Shown piece by piece: positions 35,083 through 47,700 of a stretch of 64,000 nt of DNA. Location: contig NC_079483.1 of assembly GCF_026230105.1 (NCBI RefSeq), positions 2,597,312 to 2,661,311 of the forward strand, written 5' to 3'. Numbering within the stretch: position 1 is the stretch's first letter; every line of letters starts with the position of its first letter. A model generated the notes under the pieces. It saw nothing but the letters and a program-made list of their open reading frames with translations. It was not told the origin of the DNA and made no database searches. The stretch is from Diorhabda sublineata (taxonomy: Eukaryota > Arthropoda > Insecta > Coleoptera > Chrysomelidae). The position numbers were made by a program, and so were the translations under genes.

Positions 35083-37285
35083 CCCGGCATTAGACAGGTG
35101 GTATGACAAACCCTAGCCCTTGAGGAATGCAGAAAAAATATTCGAATTGACCGCCAAAGGACTGTAGCGCCTCAGTACCTTCAAACTAAGTATTCCTCTA
35201 CACGTGGTTGTTGAAAGCATAGTTCCAGCATAGACACAATGCGAAAAGGACCATTTCAAAGTTGCTGGGGGTTTCACACACCCCACCTGTTTAAACTCGA
35301 AACTTTTTTTAGCAGATTTGTTTTATTTTTGTGACATCGTTTCTACAGGTAGGGTCTTCATTTTTATCAACTATGAATATTATTTGTTAATAAACGCTTG
35401 TATTAGTTCGTGTATTGATAGGAGATTACGAAGAAGAAGAACAAGATGCCGAAGAAGAAAACTCAGAAATGCAGGAGGTCGACGGCCAACAAAATATCGC
35501 AGAACCGGTTGAAATCCATAATTTTTATGGAAAAAATGGAATGACATGGTGTAAGGAATATAACGTAAGAAACGTAAGAACCAGGTCCGAAAATATTATT
35601 AATTAAATATTTAACGGAATTAAACAATATTGAAGAAATGGCAAAACTCCGCTTCAATGTTTTTTGCTCTTTTTTGATGAAATGATTAATGCTGATATAG
35701 TTGTCAACACTAATCAAAGAATTGCAGAAAAATCTGAAAATTGGAGGGCTTGTTCCCATTATGGAGTGACATGCATAACAGAAATCAAAGCTGTATTTGG
35801 GTTTCTTTATTTAGCAGAAACTTTCAGAAATAATCATCGGAATTTGTCTGATCTTTGGACCACTGACGGGACAGGCATGGACGTGCTTCGATGTACGATG
35901 AGCCTGCGACGATTCTCATTTTTGGTGTCAGGCTGCTTATTCAATTTCTGAGTATCCAACTATTGACGAAAAATTAGAATCATTTCGCGGTAGGTGCTCC
36001 TTCCGGCAGTATATGCCAAACAAACCGGCAAAATATGGCATCAAAGTACATGCCCTGGAGGATGCGCACACATACTATGTTTTGAAGATGGATGTTTATG
36101 TAGGGAAGCAACCTGATGGCCCCTTTAATATAAGCAATCGTCCGAAAGACGTAGTAGATTGACTGGTTGCTCCAGTGTCAGGAACAAAACGCAACATCAC
36201 GTTCGATAATTGATACACCAGTTCTCTCTTGGTCAATCTACGTGAACGTTACAAGTTAACTGCTGTAGAAACCATAAGAAAGAATAAGCCAGATAAGGGA
36301 GAGAAATACACTCCAGTATATTTGGTTTCCAGGAGGGATACACTATTGATTTGTATGTCCCTAAAGAGGGTAAGGTTGTGTTACTAATATCATCACTTCA
36401 TCATGACGATTCAGTGGACATTAATTCTGAAAAGAAACTTCCACAAATAATCTCTTTTTATAATTTGAATAAATGTGGAGAGGATGTCGGGGACGAATTG
36501 TCGACATCTTATAATGCATGTCGCAATAGCCGCAGATGACCATTAACAATTTTTTTTTTCATTACTGAATACTGTGAGGATTAACAGCATAATTATACAC
36601 ATGGAGAATAACAAAGTATAGAGAATCCCAAGAAGAATTTTTTAAAAAACATTAGGTATGGAATTAATCAAAGACCACCAGAGATAAAGGCTGTCTAAAA
36701 CCCCAAGCTTGCTCTCAATTTACGCGGCAATACCAGAAAACTTTTGGGTGAAAATCGGAAGCCTACCTACCAAAAAGAAAAGGCCTAATCAACAGGGAAG
36801 ATGCTCTGAATGCTCACGTTCACGTGACAGGAAGACTAAATATGTTTGTGAAGCATGTTTCGTATTTTTTTGCCTTGAGCATGCAGATATCTATTGTAAA
36901 AATTGTACTAATTGAATACACAATAACTTTTTTGTTACTAGTGATAATTTTATTCGGTTTTTTTTTGTTTGAAAGCCTGCAGTTTTATTTATAATATTCT
37001 GTTTCGATTTGTTTAGTATCTTTATTGAAAAATTTTCAGAAAATAAATAAAAAAAGCATCTCATTTTTTACTCTAAAAGAATCCATATTCATGCAATATT
37101 CAATAAAAACAAAAAATAATATTTTTATACAAAAATTTTAATATTACCTACTAAGAGGGCCTAGAAAAGCACTAAAATTTTTCCAAAACAGATATCAGGA
37201 AGGCATCGCTGACCGAATCAATTTGGGGTTTGCTACACCCCACGTGTCACAGCTCGTAACTATATTTGACGTGTCTAATGCCGGA
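35083..37285 (+). mobile_element. piggyBac-like element (lineage B) nested in the Tc1 element
   Basis: Left end: TTAA (35079-35082) then CCCGGCATTAGACAGGTGG. Right end: GTGTCTAATGCCGG ending near 37284 with a degenerate TTAA. A TTAA target and a CCC start are hallmarks of piggyBac. Subterminal palindromes GGGGT...ACCCC occur near both ends (35266-35283 and 37226-37243). The transposase inside is broken. Confidence 0.85.
35415..36915 (+). pseudogene. piggyBac transposase (lineage B), broken
   Basis: In order on the plus strand: an acidic N-terminus (EEEEQDAEEENSEMQEV), ITEIKAVFGFLYLAETFRNN, LWTTDGTGMDVLRCTMSLRR, then in shifted frames TIDEKLESFRGRCSFRQYMP (first catalytic Asp region) and KPAKYGIKVHAL. 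IIVSFYNLNKCGEDVGDEL-like text near 36450-36500 holds the later acidic residue, and there is a cysteine-rich C-terminus CSECSRSRDRKTKYVCEAC. Several frameshifts and stops make it inactive. All landmarks of a full-length transposase are present. Confidence 0.8.
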
Positions 37286-37357
37286 TAACGTGTTTATGTA
37301 CCATATTTCAATTAAAAAGTAAACAAAAAGCTTGTACAGAAACTTTCCGTTGACAGT

Positions 37358-38314
37358 AAAACTTATAATAGTTTAAGGGTGTGGGTTGTAGCCATATTAA
37401 GTGTCTAGCAATGAGTAACGCGAATTTTTATATTGGTACAAAAGAAATATAAGTAAACTGGAATTTTATACATTTACACATTTAAGATGCACTTTTATAC
37501 ACATTTACTACCTGGTACCTGTCAAGTCACTACGCAGGTGTCATGAGTGAGGATCATTCTTACATGTATTGCGGGTATACATAGAAGAGCTTTCAGCTTT
37601 TATTAAAATCCAATGGTCTGGCACTCACGACCTCTTGGACTAATAGATAGATAGAGGCGCATATTTAGGATTTAAAGTTTAGTAGCTAGTTCATCATTAC
37701 ATTGTCACTTTTGTATTCTGCATTTGACATTAGACAATGTTGATTCTCTAGTCCATTACTACCACTACAACTAACTTCTTCGTGATATCCACAACCCCTC
37801 TGCAATTTTTTTGCTGATAAACTTTTGACATGTCAACATAAGATAAACTTAAAAACATATTCGGACATAGTATTTGATTTCTTTTATGAGAATGTTAGTT
37901 CAAAAAATAATTTCAATTGCTTTCAATCAGATTTAAATTTAGTTTTATTTTAAAGTGCTATGTTAATTAGAAAACAGGAAATAATACCGTGTCTTGATAT
38001 GAAATATTAAAATGATAATGGTAAGATATTTTATTCAATTACCATATCTAATAAATTTATGAAATCTACTCAATTTTTAAGCAGATTCATATCATAATTC
38101 AAAATATAATGAATAATTTGAGTATGCTCACTTCAAAAATATCAATTTCTACAAAAAATCGACCAGTTTCCTTCAAACCTACAAATATAATGATGACATA
38201 GGATTTACTGAAATAGCATCAAAATATATTTAAAATGTAATAAACCCAAAAAAACTATTCCTTCCCATTAAAACCAAATGTCATCACATGTACCACTTAA
38301 GTTACATTTATATC
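37358..38314 (-). other. Downstream region of the navigator gene (3' UTR and beyond)
   Basis: This lies 3' of the navigator stop. A minus-strand AATAAA at 38030-38035 is a possible polyadenylation signal about 280 bases past the stop. It contains no coding signal. Confidence 0.35.
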
Positions 38315-38706
38315 CTAAGACACACTTTCTGTACCTAAATTACTAGTATGTGTCAAATTCGATTCCAGACTGTTACAATCTGAATCGTTTGAATGCGGAC
38401 TAGAATAGTTTGCAGCTTCTTGAAGCCTCATCAGCATATTTAAAAGAGGATCCCCTTCGTTTTCTGATTGGGCCGATGGTCCTACTTCAAGACCTACGTC
38501 TTTGGCTGAAATGGTAGTTAGACCTTGTGGCGGAGAACCCGGCCATGGATACGTTTCTAGGACAAATTGTGTAGGATCTGTCCAAGGAGCACGACGACCG
38601 TACAGTTGAAGACCTTCACGAGCAGCTTCCCGAAGATATGGAGCTAGGGAGTAGTTCCAGACATCTGCGAACCATGCTCGTGCTGCGTCTAATTCGAGAG
38701 GACAAC
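38315..38706 (-). CDS. sick: Navigator last exon: C-terminus and stop
   Basis: It encodes CPLELDAARAWFADVWNYSL, YLREAAREGLQLYGRRAPWT and DPTQFVLETYPWP. A less conserved Ser/Asn-rich tail follows, ending LGTESVS and TAG (38315-38317). The acceptor CTTACAG|GTTG adds GT to complete Ser. The open frame upstream of 38706 is intron read-through, not coding. Confidence 0.95.
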
Positions 38707-41700
38707 CTGTAAGAAAGATTAACGATCGTAAGTTATTTTCTTGTGTAACCAATTTTTCAAGCCAAGCCAGCTCTGGTTGCCAAAGCTGGCGAGAATAGAG
38801 CGCCCGTGACATCCACCCGCATACCCCTTGACGACTGCGATACGAACGCGTGTAGACGCATCACGTCATTCACGAATGTCCCTACGGTGTGTGTGTCTGT
38901 CATTAAAAGGTTGAATCGAGCTCTGCATAGTTAGAAGTAACTCATCAAAGTTTTCAGCAGTAACCCGCAACTTGTACTCAGAAAGATCTAATCTCAGTCG
39001 TTTCAGTAACAAAGCAGAAGATACCATTATAGGTCTATCGCTTAACTATTTCCTTATTTAAAGTCGTTTCGCTTTTTTTTCTTATATATCTATCAACTCT
39101 TCTCTTAATAGTGCAGAGATGTTCTTTAAACATTTTTTTTCAACAGACTTTGCCGCGAATTCATTATTTTTTAGCTTCAAACGTCTAAGAAAAATCTGTG
39201 AATGAATGGCCTCGTCTCACCAACAGGAGCCAGGCCAACGTTTTCTGGTCTGCAGGACTAGCGCCAGCATTACAAGTCTCGTATAAACTCTACTTTATTC
39301 TAAACCGAGCTGCCAAGTATACATTGGAAAAGAGCCGTACCTTACTTTGGGTATCGAGTTATTTTTTTAAAAAAGAAACCAATACTTTAGTTACTTTTGA
39401 GGAAATTTTTTGGTTGCTTGTGTATATACTCCATCACATTGACCTTTAACATGCATATAAAAAATTAAGTGGCTATTACTTTGTCGAGTGTGTATTTTTT
39501 TGTTAGCATTTTCCTTATAAAGTTTCACATTACTTCTTTAGCAATGTGACAAATTTGGATAAGAGATAGTGATACTCATTATTTTATCCTATTGTTAATT
39601 TTCAGAAAAACATTAGTTTAGATTAATCACTGTCTTTACAAATCTGCACATTTGTACTGGCAGGTTTTGAGCCACTAAGTTGGAATTTCTGGAACAGTTG
39701 ATGATATTCATACTGAACACACTGTTTTCTGCTACCACCACATTAACACTCATAATAATACTCACTGACGCGCGTTTTGATAACCAAGTTATCATCTCCA
39801 GACACAAAAGATAGACTCTTTACTCCAATCAATCGTTTCAAATCAGTTTACCCTCGGTCTCTGAAGATGGTTATCTAAATGAGGGTTATTGTGAGTGTCG
39901 ATATAGTGATAGCCATAAACATTGTGTTAAGTACACAGAACATCACATTTAGCAAATATACATAAAGATGTAGTGCTGTATCAATAACATATATAGATAA
40001 ATATTTAATTTAAGTTTGCACTTCGGAATCTGTTTGAATTTGATTAGTCGTTCTAGAACTTTAACTTTGAGTGTTGTGCACATTTCAGGAATTTTATTTG
40101 TTATTATTTGTTTTTATCCAATTAACCTTTTAGAATCTTTAATATCTATATACACCTTCGGGTTTTCTTTAACCATTTTTCATAACTTCCCGTTCGGTTT
40201 TTCGAATTTTTATCTACTTTCGGTAACTAACTCCAACCTTTTTTTCCCGCCTTTTATATTGTTATCAAACGATTGTATTTTTTTTTATTATGTTATTTCA
40301 CGATGTGTGTTTTTTGTTATACACTGAGAGTACCCTCTCGTAATTTTTTCTTTTTTATATAATTATAAGGTTAAAAATTGACAATGTAATATTCAACATT
40401 AATTTATAGGTTATATATCATTATGTTATTTTAAAAATTAATGTTGATTCCGACATCTCTATAATTAATTCTTTGTATATACATGATCTTCACTAAATGT
40501 TTTAGTACGCTACTGTTATAATTCATTACAATTGAACTCGAAGTATAGATTTAATTAATTAAATTAAATATGAAATATTAATTTATTTATTTAAAATTAA
40601 TTTTAAGAAAACAATGGGAAGGTGTTGTGCTGTTCACGGTTGTCTTAGTGGCCGAAAGGCAAGTGAGAATGTAGGAAAAGTGGCATTATTCAAAGTACCA
40701 AAAGTGAGTATAACATCAAAGTAATATTCAAAATTTATGTTATTAACAATTAACAAATAATTTTAAAATTTATGTAGTTTTTAAATATTTGAAAAATATA
40801 TTTTTATTTATCTGGTGGAATATAAAAATACAATTTTTTTAAGAACGTTGAATTGCTTAGTAGATGGACCTCTGCTCAGGGACAAGAATTAAAAGCTACC
40901 AGTTTTATTTGTGAATTACACTTTAATTCAGAGGATATAATTAAAACTGAGAGAGAGATTTTAAAAGATGGCAGTGTATATGTGATGAATAAGAAAAAGT
41001 TTATTTGCGGAAGAAAGCTGAGCCAAAATTACATGTTACTCATGACGAAAATGAATACAATTGTAGCTTGCTATCAAATAATGATGCTTCAACTATCTCT
41101 GATATAAATGGCGATACGATAATCGATGACTGCAGCTTAAGAAAGAATTAACGAAAAAGATAATTAATGATTTCTTAATGATGCGAGGACATTTTCTTGT
41201 CAAATGTTTCAAGCTAAAGAAAGAAAAATTCAATGTAAAAAACCTCGTTAAAATTCTAAATTATATTAATAATAAAAATTATTTATCACTTTTATATAAA
41301 TATTAAATTGTGTTTTTGAATATTTAACATGTTTATATCTTATACTATTTTAATAAATAACACGTTTGACAATAATTTTTTAATTATTTTTTTTTATCAA
41401 TTATGTAATACTGAAATGAATAGGCAGCATTTGGTAATTTTTAAAAATATTTTAACTATTTAGTTTCTTAGAATATTTTTTCCGGAGAGGTGTCAATAGC
41501 AACAAGACTTCCCGCGTAAAAATTTAAACGAGTACTTCTTGAAAAATGACGCACTCTACCGGCAAAAAAATCTGTCCCCTATATTGAGACCATTCGTTTA
41601 ACATTACGTTAAGACTTCTTATATCTATACTTCGTGACAATTAAACATAATAAATCTGAACGTAAACATGAAGAAAAGTTACATGGTGTATATTTCATAT

Positions 41701-44700
41701 TGTTTTTTAAATGTATGATAAATATGACGTTACTCGTTAAAAAATGAAAAGTTTGAGATTATGCGGCTTAGAAAAACATCGCTTTTACATGATATATCTG
41801 AATACAAGATATTAAAATGAATCCTTACGAAAAGAACCTAATTTATGTTGATTTCTCTTATTTCTTAGACACATCATTCACAGCGCCTTTTAGCGACTAA
41901 GATCGTTGTGATCGGGGCGAAAACGTCTTCATTACAACATTCACGACGACCCAGGTCAAGAGGTGGGTCGAAGTCAAAGATATGGAGGGGAGAAGAAACT
42001 TAGATGAGTGCGGATCCAAATTTATATGGACGCCGTGGAGCCTACATTTTGATTTTTACATGAGTTACAGCGTTGACAAATGTCTGTTATGAAATTATGG
42101 TACAGGTGTATCTAAATCATCAGATCTTCACAAATATTATGTTAAGCTAATCTATTTTCAACTATACATTTTAGAAGTATAGCTTTTATTCATCCAATAA
42201 GACACATATAGAATTATTTTTTTGAAGTAATTTTACTAAGAAATTGTCTGTACTTACTTAGAAATAGTCTAGGTCCAATAGCAACATCTCCACTACTATG
42301 TGTTTCAAGAAAAGCGTTCAAATGTTGCCACACCCTCGGTAACCAACCAAGTATAGCTGCTAGTTCTGGTTGTGGTCCTTGTTCAAGTTCTAATCCAGCT
42401 AATCGTCTTCTTAATACTCTTCCTAATAGTCCTCGAGCTGGTTCCATATGTGGCGCTACTAGTACCCATCGAAATCCATGTTGAAGTTGCAAGCTAGTTG
42501 CGGAGCAAGCACTTTGTGCCATTGTACCTAGAAGACAGGGAAGATTTCGGGGTAGAGAGCCTAAAGCATCCGCGAGTGTACCGGCTTTATGGAGATTATC
42601 CAAGACAACTACGCACGGTAGTACACTATTGTCACCACCTGCTGCTTGTTCGCTTAGATGAGTAAGGTATTGGCGCAATTCCTTACCGGACTTATTGTCG
42701 ACACTGAAAAGAAATTAAATATCAATTTGTATATTTGATACATTTTACACGGTGAAGATGATTGGTGGAAAGAAGGTGGAAAGAAGTAATCATCATAAGA
42801 ATACTAATAAATAGAAAATTACAAGATAAGGAAGGAACGAGATATCAGATGTCCCGAGCTTAACCATTTTCAAAAAATTAGAATTGATGAGCTTACGGGA
42901 AAAAATCTAAATATAGTGAAACAAAAATGACACAAATCAATAATGTTATTAACTACAAGCCGATAAGTGAACAGCAACAATAATTGAATAATGGGTTTAT
43001 GGTTCAGTCCAAAATGGCAGTTGACCCTAACGTCATAAAACCTTAGGGTACAAAAAATTATTTCTAAAATTTTCTCTAGATCCTCAATTACTCAATATAT
43101 AACCAAATTGACGGTTCTGCCATGGGAGCGTCCATTATTAACTGTTATAGTAAAATTAGTGATGAAAAATCTCGAGGCAACTGTCTCAAGCAAATTAGTA
43201 TTATAAATGCAGTCTTTTGTAATAATTGTGATATTGTTTACATTTTTTAGAAAATAGACTGAAAATCATCTAAGCAATAAAGAACAATACATTAGAAAAC
43301 ATAGTATATTAAAATAACATAGATTTGATTATAAAAATTAAAAAAAATTTGAAGAAGTAAAATAGGAAAAAATAATAAAATTTTTTGAATTGGTTCAAAT
43401 ACATAATTATAAGAGATAAAAAAGTCAAACAATCTAAGTAAAGTTTAAAGTTCTATATTATAAAGTAATTAATTGGTAATTTTATATTGACAAGAAACTT
43501 CTGATCTCTTCTTTTTTCAAACTTTACTTTTCTTTATTTTGGAACCAACTGACACTCCTTTTTGTGATATAATAATTAAGGATAAAAATTTTTATTGTGG
43601 TTAAAACATGTATAATTATAAATAAAGGTTGTTAATATCAGTTTATATTTTGGAAAAGACCCAAATTAGACTCAAATATCAAGGTATGTAATTATCTATT
43701 AAAAGAGCCATTATTAACTAGAAGAGATCCAAAATCAAAACGATTTATGAGTGTATTTAGAATCTAGTATCTTTTTTCATGAAACGTTCCATAACTATAA
43801 ACCCCACACATGTGTTATCTATAACGCACTTCAAGGTCAACCATATTTACAAGTTCGAATGGTTAACCTTTTGGTTGATTCAAAAGCCAGTAGTGGGAGT
43901 GTTTGTGTTCACAGTGCTTTTGATAGTAAATTTCAAACAGCTACGTACGAATTTTCATAATTTAGTTGATTCTTGATCCTTCAATATTTTTGATTTGAAG
44001 TAATGACAATATTTTTTATACATCGTCGTTGCACCTCCAAAAACTGCAATGTGCACTTTGGATAATTTTTAAATTATTTTTTATTTCTTATAAAAAAATT
44101 AGGATTCATGAAATAAAAATTATTGAATGATTTTATTTTTCGATGCAGCATTATATTTAAAAATCGGATATTTTCTATATAAATTATTTAATTAGTAAAC
44201 TCAGCGGATTTTGGACGTTTTCACATGCACATAACTGTTTTCGTAAACTAAAGAAGCAAAATAATGAAGTACAATAAATCATTTGTTATAATTTCATTTA
44301 AATAAATTACATTATGATAATATTATAATAAAAAAATCGAGAACTCCAGTAAAGTTTATAAATAACAGAATCGACAATTCTCAATAAAATTCTTCTGTTT
44401 ACGAGGATAGCCCCAGAAATACCTGGCTTGTCCTAGAGATGGCGGTAGTTGTTTGAAAAATACCACTGCATTAGAAAGTAGACAATCTATGCAGTTTGAG
44501 GACATCACGTTATTTAGTATTTGTTTAACATCCATCAATAGTGAACGTTTTCAGTGAATTTGTAAAAGTGGAAAAAATTAGTCATCGTTATGTGATACAA
44601 TACTTTTATTTGAAAGGCTTAGCTCAACCAATAAAAAATATGAACTAGATTCTACTCTGAGTGAGAGTTTAAACGAGGCCATACGACCTGCGAGGACCAG

Positions 44701-47700
44701 CATCGCAGTGGTCGACCAAATGAGGTGACGACTCCAGAGATGTTGAAGAAACTCCACAAAGTGGTACTAGATGATCGTCGACTGAAAGTGCGCAGGTTAG
44801 CAGACATAGTAGGCATTTTAAAAAGAGCGGTACATCGCATATTAACTTAAAATTTGGACATGAGAAAGCTGTACGCAATATAGGTGTCGCGTTTGTTCAC
44901 AATGGAATAAAAACCACGTCGTGAAGATGTTTCCATCGAGTGTTTGGCAATGTTTCACAGAAATAATGCCGAACTTTTGCTCAGTTTCATAACCATGGAT
45001 GAAAAGTGGGTCTACAACTTCACACCCGAAACCAAAGAACAATCAAAACAATGGAGTGAAAAGGGAGAACCGGCTCCAAAGAAAGCAAAGACCGTTCCAT
45101 CTGCAGGCAAGGTCATAGCATCGGTTTGTTGGGATGCGCGTGAGACTATCTTGAAAAAGGAAAAACTACCAAACGGCGAGTGTTATTCGCATTTATTGCA
45201 ATTTTTGATCGACTTTTTTCAAGTACGATTTGTTCAATTTCAGTTGCTGCTAAAGCACAAAAGAGGGATAAAGTCGTTAGATGCAAAAGTACCATCAGCT
45301 TCATGCCGTACATAACAGTGTACGACCTTGTTATTATTCATGGTGAAGTTATGTATCTGGAGTTTTTGTTTACACAATTGTTTAGATACTAATAATTCCG
45401 GACAAAGTAGAATGCTTTGCACATCCATTGTGATCACCATTGTATTATCGGAGCACAATGAAATCGTATATTGCTTTGCTGTACGGGCTTCATCTTTTTT
45501 CTCTAAATGAAGATCTGCTTCATCGATATTCCCAGTAGTGGATTCGGCACAAGAATCAAACTGGTCCTTCCTAGGTTTTTATCGAGGTGTTCATTGAATA
45601 ATTTTCTTTCTACTGCTGTTTTTCTATTTGCATCACACCATTTTTCCATTCTTTACAAACTTTGTACATTTGATTATATGGTCTGAATGTTGATTCAACA
45701 AAAATAAGTGACGTTAAGGGTCTGCAATAGTGACTTGGGACTTTTGGTAAATATCAATAACAGACTCAGAGATTGATTTAATAGCTTTGGAATTAAACTG
45801 TTCATTCTGTATTCTTTTCAATTATCTCGTTTGGGTATGTTTATTCTTTTTGTTAATTTTGATTTAATCATCTTGTCTTTCATTTATATTAGTTTCACTT
45901 AAACTACGTCCGTTAGTGCACTTACTTAAATTTACGTTATCTTGTACCCAGTTATTGAAAGCAACCTTTTTATTATGTGGAAAGTCGGTAAAAAGAACCG
46001 CCTCCAAACACGAACTCTTATTCCATTTTCATCTGGTAAATAGCAATCATATCCATTATGTTTAAGTGCCTGTCGTTGATTTGTTTCTTTTCTGCGTCTC
46101 ATAATAATCGATCGAAAATCAACCAAGCATTTGATGTAATATTATTTGGAACTCCAACTTTCTAATTTCCATAACACACCAAAGTGTCGTTTCCTAATTT
46201 TTCTATTTATATTACCGCAAATAAAACTTAAACTCTTACGGATTCGTTTAGTTTCTTTATGAGAGAATGAATTCTCTTTTAAATTTCTTGCTTCATTTTG
46301 AATTTCAATGTATTCCTTTTCGAACTATTATAATTTTGTCCTCGTAGACGCAGCATTTTATGTTTTCATTTATATAACTAAAATACCAATTTCAGTTGAT
46401 TTTACATCATCTTCACCAAATCAATGTGAGCTCTCGGCGATAAGATTATGATAGTTACTATTCAAAATCTTTTGCAAATAGATTTTTGTTCAATTGTGTG
46501 AATATTTTTCTCACATGTGTTTGAGAAAAGTTCATTTTCTTTGTAATATTTTGGGCTAAATGAATTTTCATTGAAATTTGTCTATATTACGTATTCACTA
46601 ATTATTTATTCTCTCAGTCAAATATACAAGGTCTGGCTGTTTAATAACGAGACTGCTTACGAAAAAGCGAAAAAATTATAAAAATTATTCTATATTCGAA
46701 TGTTCCTCTTCAATATACTCCCCTCCCCTCGCTACACAACTTTCCATACGTTTTTTCCATTAAACGAAGCAGTGCTGAAAGTCTTCTTTGGTGAGCTCCT
46801 TAAGGAGCTAGAAGCTGAAGATTCTAGATTCTAGAGGCACGTTTTTATTTAAGAGATTTGTTTTTTTAAGTAGAGGATGTTATACCATATTTCAATTTTT
46901 CATTTATTTGTTAATGGATTTATTCATTAAAATTAAATCCTGTATATAGGTGCTGGTGGTTTTATTTGGAAGCTGGTTTCAAGGTTCAAGAAATATAACA
47001 ATAAAATAAAATAAAAACTCAACATCGTCATACATTGTTATCGGCACGAGATAAAAACGCGTTCGATTCAAACCGCTACTGCACAAATACTGTAATAGTG
47101 ACGGAAATGTGTTTTGGGACGTGCATAGACAAGATATCTAGATACCCAACGCACTACTCATCTTGTACCCAACCCATCTAGGGCGCCTTCTGTTATTTAA
47201 TAGCTAGACCTCGTAGTCACACGATCATGTTCTAATCTCATTAAAAGCTGGAATATTAATTGAACCTGCTTGCACATAGAGAGTTACTGCGCGCGTTTCA
47301 AATGGGTCAAAAAACGCGAAGTACAATACATTATTATTTTCTCCACATAAGGAAGACACACTTTTGCATATACACTTAGGGTGATTTATATTTTCGTTTA
47401 TCTGTAACAAAAAACTTTTTCCACATTCAACTGATTTTCTATTGACAGAGTTTGATTCATTCGTTATATTAAAACACATTTCATTTTGGCAAAAAATCTA
47501 ATATAGCTGATTTTGGAGGCGCAACGACGACATGTTCAACTGGCCTACTTTGAAGATCATCCCCGTTATATGCAACCAGCATCGTATCTTGGGTACAGCA
47601 ATTCCACATATAACACAACAACGATAATCAATAGCATTCACATATTCTCCAAAGAATCATTTTGTCATCAACTAACTTCACCTCATGCATTCAAATGAAA

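Larger units (their letters stand above)
34031..37357 (-). mobile_element. Tc1-like transposon, interrupted by a piggyBac element
   Basis: The left terminus ACTGCCAACAGAAAGTTTCC at 34031 is matched on the opposite strand by ACTGTCAACGGAAAGTTTCT ending at 37357. Between them lies a minus-strand Tc1-type transposase remnant (34190-34870) and a complete-looking piggyBac insertion (about 35083-37285). Without the insertion the element would be about 1.1 kb, shorter than a typical Tc1, in keeping with an internal deletion in the transposase. Flanking TA dinucleotides are present at or near both ends. Confidence 0.8.

Noticed and set aside
38707..38812. Upstream extension of the navigator last exon
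   Set aside because: The open frame continues past 38706, but a good acceptor at 38707-38708 and exact phase match to the preceding exon show it is intron read-through.
40016..40327. 103-codon hydrophobic ORF on the plus strand
   Set aside because: Driven by T-rich composition; no start context or domain support.
43751..43960. 69-codon ORF with vague membrane-protein resemblance
   Set aside because: The resemblance was too weak and the flanks show no splice or coding continuity.
47225..47479. 84-codon cysteine-containing ORF
   Set aside because: Intronic, no domain recognised, and it does not fit the navigator frame.
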